Source: Pratylenchus scribneri
Lineage: Eukaryota; Nematoda; Chromadorea; Rhabditida; Pratylenchidae
Direction of reading: 5' to 3'
Length of the DNA stretch: 64,000 nucleotides
Assembly (NCBI GenBank): GCA_030063045.1
Contig: JAQSEB010000002.1
Location: 3,410,001 to 3,474,000 of the forward strand
Part shown: positions 28,351 to 42,844 of the stretch, piece by piece
How positions within the stretch are numbered: position 1 is the first letter of the stretch
Layout: the number at the start of each line of letters is the position of its first letter
Notes under the pieces: generated by a model
The model's input: only the letters and a program-made list of their open reading frames with translations
Databases searched by the model: none
What the model was told of the DNA's origin: nothing
Made by a program: the position numbers and the translations under genes

Positions 28351-31300
28351 ATGACGCAGTATATTTTGAGGGTCAAATCGACGGGAGGCCATATCTTTTC
28401 AACTATTCCTACAAATCTTCTAATTTTTAGGTAAAAAATTTATTTTAATATTCTAAATATAATAGTATAGGTCTATGACCAATTGAAAATATCATATTCG
28501 AGAATTTCGTATTTTTCCTCACTAGGTATATTTTGAGGTTCATATTTTGAGGGTCAAATCGACGGAAGGCCATATCTTTTCAACTATTCCTACAAATCTT
28601 CTAATTTTTAGGTAAAAAATTTATTTTAATATTCTAAATATAATAGTATAGGTCTATGACCAATTGAAAATATCATATTCGAGAATTTCGTATTTTTCCT
28701 CACTAGGTATATTTTGAGGTTCATATTTTGAGGGTCAAATCGACGGAAGGCCATATCTTTTCAACTATTCCTATAAATCTTCTAATTTTTAGGTAAAAAA
28801 TTTATTTTAATATTCTAAATAAAATAGTATAGGTCTATGACCAAATGAAAATATCATATTCGAAAATTTCGTATTTTTCCTCACTAGGTATATTTTGAGG
28901 TTCATATTTTGAGGGTCAAATCGACGGGAGGCCATATCTTTTCAACTATTCCTACAAATCTTCTAATTTTTTGGTAAAAAATTTATTTTAATATTCTAAA
29001 TATAATAGTATAAGTCTATGACCAAATGAAAATATCATATTCGAGAATTTCGTATTTTTCCTCACTAGGTATATTTTGAGGTTCATATTTTGAGGGTCAA
29101 ATCGACGGAAGGCCATATCTTTTCAACTATTCCTACAAATCTTCTAATTTTTTAGTAAAAAATTTATTTTAATATTCTAAATATAATAGTATAAGTCTAT
29201 GACCAAATGAAAATATCATATTCGAGAATTTCGTATTTTTCCTCACTAGGTATATTTTGAGGTTCATATTTTGAGGGTCAAATCGACGGAAGGCCATATC
29301 TTTTCAACTATTCCTACAAATCTTCTAATTTTTTAGTAAAAAATTTATTTTAATATTCTAAATATAATAGTATAAGTCTATGACCAAATGAAAATATCAT
29401 ATTCGAGAATTTCGTATTTTTCCTCACTAAGTATATTTTGAGGTTCATATTTTGAGGGTCAAATCGACGGAAGGCCATATCTTTTCAACTATTCCTACAA
29501 ATCTTCTAATTTTTTAGTAAAAAATTTATTTTAATATTCTAAATATAATAGTATAAGTCTATGACCAAATGAAAATATCATATTCGAGAATTTCGTATTT
29601 TTCCTCACTAAGTATATTTTGAGGTTCATATTTTGATGGTCAAATCGACGGGAGGCCATATCTTTTCAACTATTCCTACAAATCTTCTAATTTTTTAGTA
29701 AAAAATTTATTTTAATATTCTAAATATAATAGTATAAGTCTATGACCAATTGAAAATATCATATTCGAGAATTTCGTATTTTTCCTCACTAGGTATATTT
29801 TGAGGTTCATATTTTGAGGGTCAAATCGACGGGAGGCCATATCTTTTCAACTATTCCTACAAATCTTCTAATTTTTTAGGAAAAAATTTATTTTAATATT
29901 CTAAATATAATAGTATAGGTCTATGACCAAATGAAAATATCATATTCGAGAATTTCGTATTTTTCCTCACTAGGTATATTTTGAGGTTCATATTTTGAGG
30001 GTCAAATCGACGGAAGGCCATATCTTTTCAACTATTCCTACAAATCTTCTAATTTTTTGGTAAAAAATTTATTTTAATATTCTAAATATAATAGTATAAG
30101 TCTATGACCAAATGAAAATATCATATTCGAGAATTTCGTATTTTTCCTCACTAGGTATATTTTGAGGTTCATATTTTGAGGGTCAAATCGACGGGAGGCC
30201 ATATCTTTTCAACTATTCCTACAAATCTTCTAATTTTTTAGGAAAAAATTTATTTTAATATTCTAAATATAATAGTATAGGTCTATGACCAAATGAAAAT
30301 ATCATATTCGAGAATTTCGTATTTTTCCTCACTAGGTATATTTTGAGGGTCAAATCGACGGGAGGCCATATCTTTTCAACTATTCCTACAAATCTTCTTA
30401 TTTTTTAGGAAAAAATTTATTTTAATATTCTAAATATAATAGTATAGGTCTATGACCAAATGAAAATATCATATTCGAGAATTTCGTATTTTTCCTCACT
30501 AGGTATATTTTGAGGGTCAAATCGACGGGAGGCCATATCTTTTCAACTATTCCTACAAATCTTCTTATTTTTTAGGAAAAAATTTATTTTAATATTCTAA
30601 ATATAATAGTATAGGTCTATGACCAAATGAAAATATCATATTCGAGAATTTCGTATTTTTCCTCACTAAGTATATTTTGAGGGTCAAATCGACGGGAGGC
30701 CATATCTTTTCAACTATTCCTACAAATCTTCTAATTTTTTAGGAAAAAATTTATTTTAATATTCTAAATATAATAGTATAGGTCTATGACCAAATGAAAA
30801 TATCATATTCGAGAATTTCGTATTTTTCCTCACTAAGTATATTTTGAGGGTCAAATCGACGGGAGGCCATATCTTTTCAACTATTCCTACAAATCTTCTA
30901 ATTTTTTGGTAAAAAATTTATTTTAATATTCTAAATATAATAGTATAGGTCTATGACCAAATGAAAATATCATATTCGAGAATTTCGTATTTTTCCTCAC
31001 TAAGTATATTTTGAGGGTCAAATCGACGGGAGGCCATATCTTTTCAACTATTCCTACAAATCTTCTAATTTTTTGGTAAAAAATTTATTTTTATATTCTA
31101 AATATAATAGTATAAGTCTATGACCAAATGAAAATATCATATTCGAGAATTTCGTATTTTTCCTCACTAGGTATATTTTGAGGTTCATATTTTGAGGGTC
31201 AAATCGACGGGAGGCCATATCTTTTCAACTATTCCTACAAATCTTCTAATTTTTTAGGAAAAAATTTATTTTAATATTCTAAATATAATAGTATAGGTCT

Positions 31301-34300
31301 ATGACCAAATGAAAATATCATATTCGAGAATTTCGTATTTTTCCTCACTAGGTATATTTTGAGGTTCATATTTTGAGGGTCAAATCGACGGGAGGCCATA
31401 TCTTTTCAACTATTCCTACAAATCTTCTAATTTTTTGGTAAAAAATTTATTTTAATATTCTAAATATAATAGTATAGGTCTATGACCAAATGAAAATATC
31501 ATATTCGAGAATTTCGTATTTTTCCTCACTAAGTATATTTTGAGGGTCAAATCGACGGGAGGCCATATCTTTTCAACTATTCTTACAAATCTTCTAATTT
31601 TTTGGTAAAAAATTTATTTTAATATTCTAAATATAATAGTATAGGTCTATGACCAAATGAAAATATCATATTCGAGAATTTCGTATTTTTCCTTACTAGG
31701 TATATTTTGAGGTTCATATTTTGAGGGTCAAATCGACGGGAGGCCATATCTTTTCAACTATTCCTACAAATCTTCTAATTTTTTAGGAAAAAATTTATTT
31801 TAATATTCTAAATATAATAGTATAGGTCTATGACCAAATGAAAATATCATATTCGAGAATTTCGTATTTTTCCTTACTAGGTATATTTTGAGGTTCATAT
31901 TTTGAGGGTCAAATCGACGGGAGGCCATATCTTTTCAACTATTCCTACAAATCTTCTAATTTTTTAGGAAAAAATTTATTTTAATATTCTAAATATAATA
32001 GTATAGGTCTATGACCAAATGAAAATATCATATTCGAGAATTTCGTATTTTTCCTCACTAGGTATATTTTGAGGTTCATATTTTGAGGGTCAAATCGACG
32101 GGAGGCCATATCTTTTCAACTATTCCTACAAATCTTCTAATTTTTTGGTAAAAAATTTATTTTAATATTCTAAATATAATAGTATAAGTCTATGACCAAA
32201 TGAAAATATCATATTCGAGAATTTCGTATTTTTCCTCACTAGGTATATTTTGAGGTTCATATTTTGAGGGTCAAATCGACGGGAGGCCATATCTTTTCAA
32301 CTATTCCTACAAATCTTCTAATTTTTTGGTAAAAAATTTATTTTAATATTCTAAATATAATAGTATAGGTCTATGACCAAATGAAAATATCATATTCGAG
32401 AATTTCGTATTTTTCCTCACTAGGTATATTTTGAGGGTCAAATCGACGGAAGGCCATATCTTTTCAACTATTCCTACAAATCTTCTAATTTTTTGGTAAA
32501 AAATTTATTTTAATATTCTAAATATAATAGTATAGGTCTATGACCAAATGAAAATATCATATTCGAGAATTTCGTATTTTTCCTCACTAGGTATATTTTG
32601 AGGGTCAAATCGACGGGAGGCCATATCTTTTCAACTATTCCTACAAATCTTCTAATTTTTTGGTAAAAAATTTATTTTAATATTCTAAATATAATAGTAT
32701 AGGTCTATGACCAAATGAAAATATCATATTCGAGAATTTCGTATTTTTCCTCACTAGGTATATTTTGAGGTTCATATTTTGAGGGTCAAATCGACGGAAG
32801 GCCATATCTTTTCAACTATTCCTACAAATCTTCTAATTTTTTAGGAAAAAATTTATTTTAATATTCTAAATATAATAGTATAGGTCTATGACCAAATGAA
32901 AATATCATATTCGAGAATTTCGTATTTTTCCTCACTAGGTATATTTTGAGGTTCATATTTTGAGGGTCAAATCGACGGAAGGCCATATCTTTTCAACTAT
33001 TCCTACAAATCTTCTAATTTTTTGGTAAAAAATTTATTTTAATATTCTAAATATAATAGTATAGGTCTATGACCAAATGAAAATATCATATTCGAGAATT
33101 TCGTATTTTTCCTCACTAGGTATATTTTGAGATTCATATTTTGAGGGTCAAATCGACGGAAGGCCATATCTTTTCAACTATTCCTACAAATCTTCTAATT
33201 TTTTGGTAAAAAATTTATTTTAATATTCTAAATATAATAGTATAGGTCTATGACCAAATGAAAATATCATATTCGAGAATTTCGTATTTTTCCTCACTAA
33301 GTATATTTTGAGGGTCAAATCGACGGGAGGCCATATCTTTTCAACTATTCCTACAAATCTTCTAATTTTTTGGTAAAAAATTTATTTTAATATTCTAAAT
33401 ATAATAGTATAAGTCTATGACCAAATGAAAATATCATATTCGAGAATTTCGTATTTTTCCTCACTAGGTATATTTTGAGGTTCATATTTTGAGGGTCAAA
33501 TCGACGGGAGGCCATATCTTTTCAACTATTCCTACAAATCTTCTAATTTTTTAGGAAAAAATTTATTTTAATATTCTAAATATAATAGTATAGGTCTATG
33601 ACCAAATGAAAATATCATATTCGAGAATTTCGTATTTTTCTTCACTAAGTATATTTTGAGGGTCAAATCGACGGGAGGCCATATCTTTTCAACTATTCCT
33701 ACAAATCTTCTAATTTTTTAGGAAAAAATTTATTTTAATATTCTAAATATAATAGTATAGGTCTATGACCAAATGAAAATATCATATTCGAGAATTTCGT
33801 ATTTTTCCTCACTAGGTATATTTTGAGGTTCATATTTTGAGGGTCAAATCGACGGGAGGCCATATCTTTTCAACTATTCCTACAAATCTTCTAATTTTTT
33901 AGGAAAAAATTTATTTTAATATTCTAAATATAATAGTATAGGTCTATGACCAAATGAAAATATCATATTCGAGAATTTCGTATTTTTCCTCACTAGGTAT
34001 ATTTTGAGGTTCATATTTTGAGGGTCAAATCGACGGGAGGCCATATCTTTTCAACTATTCCTACAAATCTTCTAATTTTTTGGTAAAAAATTTATTTTAA
34101 TATTCTAAATATAATAGTATAGGTCTATGACCAAATGAAAATATCATATTCGAGAATTTCGTATTTTTCCTCACTAAGTATATTTTGAGGGTCAAATCGA
34201 CGGGAGGCCATATCTTTTCAACTATTCCTACAAATCTTCTAATTTTTTAGGAAAAAATTTATTTTAATATTCTAAATATAATAGTATAGGTCTATGACCA

Positions 34301-37300
34301 AATGAAAATATCATATTCGAGAATTTCGTATTTTTCCTCACTAAGTATATTTTGAGGGTCAAATCGACGGGAGGCCATATCTTTTCAACTATTCCTACAA
34401 ATCTTCTAATTTTTTAGGAAAAAATTTATTTTAATATTCTAAATATAATAGTATAGGTCTATGACCAAATGAAAATATCATATTCGAGAATTTCGTATTT
34501 TTCCTCACTAGGTATATTTTGAGGTTCATATTTTGAGGGTCAAATCGACGGAAGGCCATATCTTTTCAACTATTCCTACAAATCTTCTAATTTTTTGGTA
34601 AAAAATTTATTTTAATATTCTAAATATAATAGTATAGGTCTATGACCAAATGAAAATATCATATTCGAGAATTTCGTATTTTTCCTCACTAGGTATATTT
34701 TGAGGTTCATATTTTGAGGGTCAAATCGACGGAAGGCCATATCTTTTCAACTATTCCTACAAATCTTCTAATTTTTTAGGAAAAAATTTATTTTAATATT
34801 CTAAATATAATAGTATAGGTCTATGACCAAATGAAAATATCATATTCGAGAATTTCGTATTTTTCCTCACTAGGTATATTTTGAGGTTCATATTTTGAGG
34901 GTCAAATCGACGGGAGGCCATATCTTTTCAACTATTCCTACAAATCTTCTAATTTTTTAGGAAAAAATTTATTTTAATATTCTAAATATAATAGTATAGG
35001 TCTATGACCAAATGAAAATATCATATTCGAGAATTTCGTATTTTTCCTCACTAGGTATATTTTGAGGTTCATATTTTGAGGGTCAAATCGACGGAAGGCC
35101 ATATCTTTTCAACTATTCCTACAAATCTTCTAATTTTTTGGTAAAAAATTTATTTTAATATTCTAAATATAATAGTATAGGTCTATGACCAAATGAAAAT
35201 ATCATATTCGAGAATTTCGTATTTTTCCTCACTAGGTATATTTTTAGGTTCATATTTTGAGGGTCAAATCGACGGAAGGCCATATCTTTTCAACTATTCC
35301 TACAAATCTTCTAATTTTTTAGGAAAAAATTTATTTTAATATTCTAAATATAATAGTATAGGTCTATGACCAAATGAAAATATCATATTCGAGAATTTCG
35401 TATTTTTCCTCACTAGGTATATTTTGAGGTTCATATTTTGAGGGTCAAATCGACGGGAGGCCATATCTTTTCAACTATTCCTACAAATCTTCTAATTTTT
35501 TAGGAAAAAATTTATTTTAATATTCTAAATATAATAGTATAGGTCTATGACCAAATGAAAATATCATATTCGAGAATTTCGTATTTTTCCTCACTAGGTA
35601 TATTTTGAGGTTCATATTTTGAGGGTCAAATCGACGGGAGGCCATATCTTTTCAACTATTCCTACAAATCTTCTAATTTTTTAGGAAAAAATTTATTTTA
35701 ATATTCTAAATATAATAGTATAGGTCTATGACCAAATGAAAATATCATATTCGAGAATTTCGTATTTTTCCTCACTAGGTATATTTTGAGGTTCATATTT
35801 TGAGGGTCAAATCGACGGAAGGCCATATCTTTTCAACTATTCCTACAAATCTTCTAATTTTTTAGGAAAAAATTTATTTTAATATTCTAAATATAATAGT
35901 ATAGGTCTATGACCAAATGAAAATATCATATTCGAGAATTTCGTATTTTTCCTCACTAGGTATATTTTGAGGTTCATATTTTGAGGGTCAAATCGACGGG
36001 AGGCCATATCTTTTCAACTATTCCTACAAATCTTCTAATTTTTTGGTAAAAAATTTATTTTAATATTCTAAATATAATAGTATAGGTCTATGACCAAATG
36101 AAAATATCATATTCGAGAATTTCGTATTTTTCCTCACTAGGTATATTTTGAGGTTCATATTTTGAGGGTCAAATCGACGGAAGGCCATATCTTTTCAACT
36201 ATTCCTACAAATCTTCTAATTTTTTAGGAAAAAATTTATTTTAATATTCTAAATATAATAGTATAGGTCTATGACCAAATGAAAATATCATATTCGAGAA
36301 TTTCGTATTTTTCCTCACTAGGTATATTTTGAGGTTCATATTTTGAGGGTCAAATCGACGGGAGGCCATATCTTTTCAACTATTCCTACAAATCTTCTAA
36401 TTTTTTAGGAAAAAATTTATTTTAATATTCTAAATATAATAGTATAGGTCTATGACCAAAAGAAAATATCATATTCGAGAATTTCGTATTTTTCCTCACT
36501 AGGTATATTTTGAGGTTCATATTTTGAGGGTCAAATCGACGGGAGGCCATATCTTTTCAACTATTCCTACAAATCTTCTAATTTTTTAGGAAAAAATTTA
36601 TTTTAATATTCTAAATATAATAGTATAGGTCTATGACCAAATGAAAATATCATATTCGAGAATTTCGTATTTTTCCTCACTAGGTATATTTTGAGGTTCA
36701 TATTTTGAGGGTCAAATCGACGGAAGGCCATATCTTTTCAACTATTCCTACAAATCTTCTAATTTTTTGGTAAAAAATTTATTTTAATATTCTAAATATA
36801 ATAGTATAGGTCTATGACCAAATGAAAATATCATATTCGAGAATTTCGTATTTTTCCTCACTAGGTATATTTTGAGGTTCATATTTTGAGGGTCAAATCG
36901 ACGGAAGGCCATATCTTTTCAACTATTCCTACAAATCTTCTAATTTTTTAGGAAAAAATTTATTTTAATATTCTAAATATAATAGTATAGGTCTATGACC
37001 AAATGAAAATATCATATTCGAGAATTTCGTATTTTTCCTCACTAGGTATATTTTGAGGTTCATATTTTGAGGGTCAAATCGACGGGAGGCCATATCTTTT
37101 CAACTATTCCTACAAATCTTCTAATTTTTTAGGAAAAAATTTATTTTAATATTCTAAATATAATAGTATAGGTCTATGACCAAATGAAAATATCATATTC
37201 GAGAATTTCGTATTTTTCCTCACTAAGTATATTTTGAGGGTCAAATCGACGGGAGGCCATATCTTTTCAACTATTCCTACAAATCTTCTAATTTTTTAGG

Positions 37301-38459
37301 AAAAAATTTATTTTAATATTCTAAATATAATAGTATAGGTCTATGACCAAATGAAAATATCATATTCGAGAATTTCGTATTTTTCCTCACTAGGTATATT
37401 TTGAGGGTCAAATCGACGGGAGGCCATATCTTTTCAACTATTCCTACAAATCTTCTAATTTTTTAGGAAAAAATTTATTTTAATATTCTAAATATAATAG
37501 TATAGGTCTATGACCAAATGAAAATATCATATTCGAGAATTTCGTATTTTTCCTCACTAAGTATATTTTGAGGGTCAAATCGACGGGAGGCCATATCTTT
37601 TCAACTATTCCTACAAATCTTCTAATTTTTTAGGAAAAAATTTATTTTAATATTCTAAATATAATAGTATAGGTCTATGACCAAATGAAAATATCATATT
37701 CGAGAATTTCGTATTTTTCCTCACTAAGTATATTTTGAGGGTCAAATCGACGGAAGGCCATATCTTTTCAACTATTCCTACAAATCTTCTAATTTTTTGG
37801 TAAAAAATTTATTTTAATATTCTAAATATAATAGTATAAGTCTATGACCAAATGAAAATATCATATTCGAGAATTTCGTATTTTTCCTCACTAGGTATAT
37901 TTTGAGGTTCATATTTTGAGGGTCAAATCGACGGAAGGCCATATCTTTTCAACTATTCCTACAAATCTTCTAATTTTTTAGGAAAAAATTTATTTTAATA
38001 TTCTAAATATAATAGTATAGGTCTATGACCAAATGAAAATATCATATTCGAGAATTTCGTATTTTTCCTCACTAAGTATATTTTGAGGGTCAAATCGACG
38101 GAAGGCCATATCTTTTCAACTATTCCTACAAATCTTCTAATTTTTTGGTAAAAAATTTATTTTAATATTCTAAATATAATAGTATAAGTCTATGACCAAA
38201 TGAAAATATCATATTCGAGAATTTCGTATTTTTCCTCACTAGGTATATTTTGAGGTTCATATTTTGAGGGTCAAATCGACGGAAGGCCATATCTTTTCAA
38301 CTATTCCTACAAATCTTCTAATTTTTTAGGAAAAAATTTATTTTAATATTCTAAATATAATAGTATAGGTCTATGACCAAATGAAAATATCATATTCGAG
38401 AATTTCGTATTTTTCCTCACTAGGTATATTTTGAGGTTCATATTTTGAGGGTCAAATCG

Positions 38460-41400
38460 ACGGAAGGCCATATCTTTTCAACTATTCCTACAAATCTTCT
38501 AATTTTTTGGTAAAAAATTTATTTTAATATTCTAAATATAATAGTATAGGTCTATGACCAAATGAAAATATCATATTCGAGAATTTCGTATTTTTCCTCA
38601 CTAGGTATATTTTGAGATTCATATTTTGAGGGTCAAATCGACGGAAGGCCATATCTTTTCAACTATTCCTACTTCTAATTTTTTGGGAAAAAATATATTT
38701 TAATATTCTAAATATAATAGTATAGGTCTATGACCAAATGAAAATATCATATTCGAGAATTTCGTATTTTTCCTCACTAGGTATATTTTGAGGTTCATAT
38801 TTTGAGGGTCAAATCGACGGAAGGCCTTATCTTTTCAACTATTCCTACAAATCTTCTAATTTTTTGGTAAAAAATTTATTTTAATATTCTAAATATAATA
38901 GTATAGGTCTATGACCAAATGAAAATATCATATTCGAGAATTTCGTATTTTTCCTCACTAGGTATATTTTGAGGTTCATATTTTGAGGGTCAAATCGACG
39001 GAAGGCCATATCTTTTCAACTATTCCTACTTCTAATTTTTTGGGAAAAAATATATTTTAATATTCTAAATATAATAGTATAGGTCTATGACCAAATGAAA
39101 ATATCATATTCGAGAATTTCGTATTTTTCCTCACTAGGTATATTTTGAGGTTCATATTTTGAGGGTCAAATCGACGGAAGGCCATATCTTTTCAACTATT
39201 CCTACAAATCTTCTAATTTTTTGGTAAAAAATTTATTTTAATATTCTAAATATAATAGTATAGGTCTATGACCAAATGAAAATATCATATTCGAGAATTT
39301 CGTATTTTTCCTCACTAAGTATATTTTGAGGGTCAAATCGACGGGAGGCCATATCTTTTCAACTATTCCTACAAATCTTCTAATTTTTTGGTAAAAAATT
39401 TATTTTAATATTCTAAATATAATAGTATAAGTCTATGACCAAATGAAAATATCATATTCGAGAATTTCGTATTTTTCCTCACTAGGTATATTTTGAGGTT
39501 CATATTTTGAGGGTCAAATCGACGGGAGGCCATATCTTTTCAACTATTCCTACAAATCTTCTAATTTTTTAGGAAAAAATTTATTTTAATATTCTAAATA
39601 TAATAGTATAGGTCTATGACCAAATGAAAATATCATATTCGAGAATTTCGTATTTTTCCTCACTAGGTGTATATTTTGAGGTTCATATTTTGAGGGTCAA
39701 ATCGACGGGAGGCCATATCTTTTCAACTATTCCTACAAATCTTCTAATTTTTTAGGAAAAAATTTATTTTAATATTCTAAATATAATAGTATAGGTCTAT
39801 GACCAAATGAAAATATCATATTCGAGAATTTCGTATTTTTCCTCACTAAGTATATTTTGAGGGTCAAATCGACGGGAGGCCATATCTTTTCAACTATTCC
39901 TACAAATCTTCTAATTTTTTAGGAAAAAATTTATTTTAATATTCTAAATATAATAGTATAGGTCTTTGACCAAATGAAAATATCATATTCGAGAATTTCG
40001 TATTTTTCCTCACTAGGTATATTTTGAGGGTCAAATCGACGGGAGGCCATATCTTTTCAACTATTCCTACAAATCTTCTAATTTTTTGGTAAAAAATTTA
40101 TTTTAATATTCTAAATATAATAGTATAAGTCTATGACCAAATGAAAATATCATATTCGAGAATTTCGTATTTTTCCTCACTAGGTATATTTTGAGGTTCA
40201 TATTTTGAGGGTCAAATCGACGGGAGGCCATATCTTTTCAACTATTCCTACAAATCTTCTAATTTTTTAGGAAAAAATTTATTTTAATATTCTAAATATA
40301 ATAGTATAGGTCTATGACCAAATGAAAATATCATATTCGAGAATTTCGTATTTTTCCTCACTAGGTGTATATTTTGAGGTTCATATTTTGAGGGTCAAAT
40401 CGACGGGAGGCCATATCTTTTCAACTATTCCTACAAATCTTCTAATTTTTTAGGAAAAAATTTATTTTAATATTCTAAATATAATAGTATAGGTCTATGA
40501 CCAAATGAAAATATCATATTCGAGAATTTCGTATTTTTCCTCACTAGGTATATTTTGAGGTTCATATTTTGAGGGTCAAATCGACGGAAGGCCATATCTT
40601 TTCAACTATTCCTACAAATCTTCTAATTTTTTGGTAAAAAATTTATTTTAATATTCTAAATATAATAGTATAGGTCTATGACCAAATGAAAATATCATAT
40701 TCGAGAATTTCGTATTTTTCCTCACTAGGTATATTTTGAGATTCATATTTTGAGGGTCAAATCGACGGAAGGCCATATCTTTTCAACTATTCCTACTTCT
40801 AATTTTTTGGGAAAAAATATATTTTAATATTCTAAATATAATAGTATAGGTCTATGACCAAATGAAAATATCATATTCGAGAATTTCGTATTTTTCCTCA
40901 CTAGGTATATTTTGAGGTTCATATTTTGAGGGTCAAATCGACGGAAGGCCATATCTTTTCAACTATTCCTACAAATCTTCTAATTTTTTAGGAAAAAATT
41001 TATTTTAATATTCTAAATATAATAGTATAGGTCTATGACCAAATGAAAATATCATATTCGAGAATTTCGTATTTTTCCTCACTAGGTATATTTTGAGGTT
41101 CATATTTTGAGGGTCAAATCGACGGGAGGCCATATCTTTTCAACTATTCCTACAAATCTTCTAATTTTTTAGGAAAAAATTTATTTTAATATTCTAAATA
41201 TAATAGTATAGGTCTATGACCAAATGAAAATATCATATTCGAGAATTTCGTATTTTTCCTCACTAAGTATATTTTGAGGGTCAAATCGACGGGAGGCCAT
41301 ATCTTTTCAACTATTCCTACAAATCTTCTAATTTTTTAGGAAAAAATTTATTTTAATATTCTAAATATAATAGTATAGGTCTATGACCAAATGAAAATAT

Positions 41401-42560
41401 CATATTCGAGAATTTCGTATTTTTCCTCACTAAGTATATTTTGAGGGTCAAATCGACGGGAGGCCATATCTTTTCAACTATTCCTACAAATCTTCTAATT
41501 TTTTGGTAAAAAATTTATTTTAATATTCTAAATATAATAGTATAAGTCTATGACCAAATGAAAATATCATATTCGAGAATTTCGTATTTTTCCTCACTAG
41601 GTATATTTTGAGGTTCATATTTTGAGGGTCAAATCGACGGAAGGCCATATCTTTTCAACTATTCCTACAAATCTTCTAATTTTTTAGGAAAAAATTTATT
41701 TTAATATTCTAAATATAATAGTATAGGTCTATGACCAAATGAAAATATCATATTCGAGAATTTCGTATTTTTCCTCACTAGGTATATTTTGAGGTTCATA
41801 TTTTGAGGGTCAAATCGACGGAAGGCCATATCTTTTCAACTATTCCTACAAATCTTCTAATTTTTTGGTAAAAAATTTATTTTAATATTCTAAATATAAT
41901 AGTATAGGTCTATGACCAAATGAAAATATCATATTCGAGAATTTCGTATTTTTCCTCACTAGGTATATTTTGAGATTCATATTTTGAGGGTCAAATCGAC
42001 GGAAGGCCATATCTTTTCAACTATTCCTACTTCTAATTTTTTGGGAAAAAATATATTTTAATATTCTAAATATAATAGTATAGGTCTATGACCAAATGAA
42101 AATATCATATTCGAGAATTTCGTATTTTTCCTCACTAGGTATATTTTGAGGTTCATATTTTGAGGGTCAAATCGACGGAAGGCCTTATCTTTTCAACTAT
42201 TCCTACAAATCTTCTAATTTTTTGGTAAAAAATTTATTTTAATATTCTAAATATAATAGTATAGGTCTATGACCAAATGAAAATATCATATTCGAGAATT
42301 TCGTATTTTTCCTCACTAGGTATATTTTGAGGTTCATATTTTGAGGGTCAAATCGACGGAAGGCCATATCTTTTCAACTATTCCTACTTCTAATTTTTTG
42401 GGAAAAAATATATTTTAATATTCTAAATATAATTGTATAGGTCTATGACCAAATGAAAATATCATATTCGAGAATTTCGTATTTTTCCTCACTAGGTATA
42501 TTTTGAGGTTCATATTTTGAGGGTCAAATCGACGGAAGGCCATATCTTTTCAACTATTCC
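38460..42560 (+). repeat. Higher-order duplication within satellite 1
   Basis: The run of monomers starting at the GAGATTCAT variant (38614) is repeated from 41972, 3358 bp later. Each run is, in order, GAGATTCAT with the short CCTACTTCTAA, then a unit with AAGGCCTTATC, then a second CCTACTTCTAA unit. A third start of the block is at 40738. A 698-bp block marked by CACTAGGTGTAT occurs at 39661 and 40359. Confidence 0.85.
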
Positions 42561-42844
42561 TACTACAAATCTTCTAATTTTTTAGTAAAAAATTTATTTT
42601 AATATTCTAAATATAATAGTATAAGTCTATGACCAAATGAAAATATCATATTCGAGAATTTCGTATTTTTCCTCACTAGGTATATTTTGAGGTTCATATT
42701 TTGAGGGTCAAATCGACGGAAGGCCATATCTTTTCAACTATTCCTACAAATCTTCTAATTTTTTGGGAAAAAATACATTTTAATATTGAAAAAATAATAG
42801 TATAAGAATAAGGGCAATTGTATGTATTTTTTTCAAGAAATCGT

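Larger units (their letters stand above)
27657..42844 (+). repeat. Satellite 1: 181/167-bp tandem array
   Basis: Roughly 85 to 90 head-to-tail monomers. A monomer contains AGGCCATATCTTTTCAACTA, TTCCTACAAATCTTCTAATT, GTATAGGTCTATGACCAAAT and CATATTCGAGAATTTCGTAT. Two length classes alternate: 181 bp, and 167 bp lacking the 14 bases GTTCATATTTTGAG. A 176-bp class (CCTACTTCTAA, five bases shorter) appears only after 38.6 kb. Variable sites (GGTAAAAAA or AGGAAAAAA, GACGGAAGG or GACGGGAGG) shuffle between units. I see no open frame of useful length. Confidence 0.98.
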
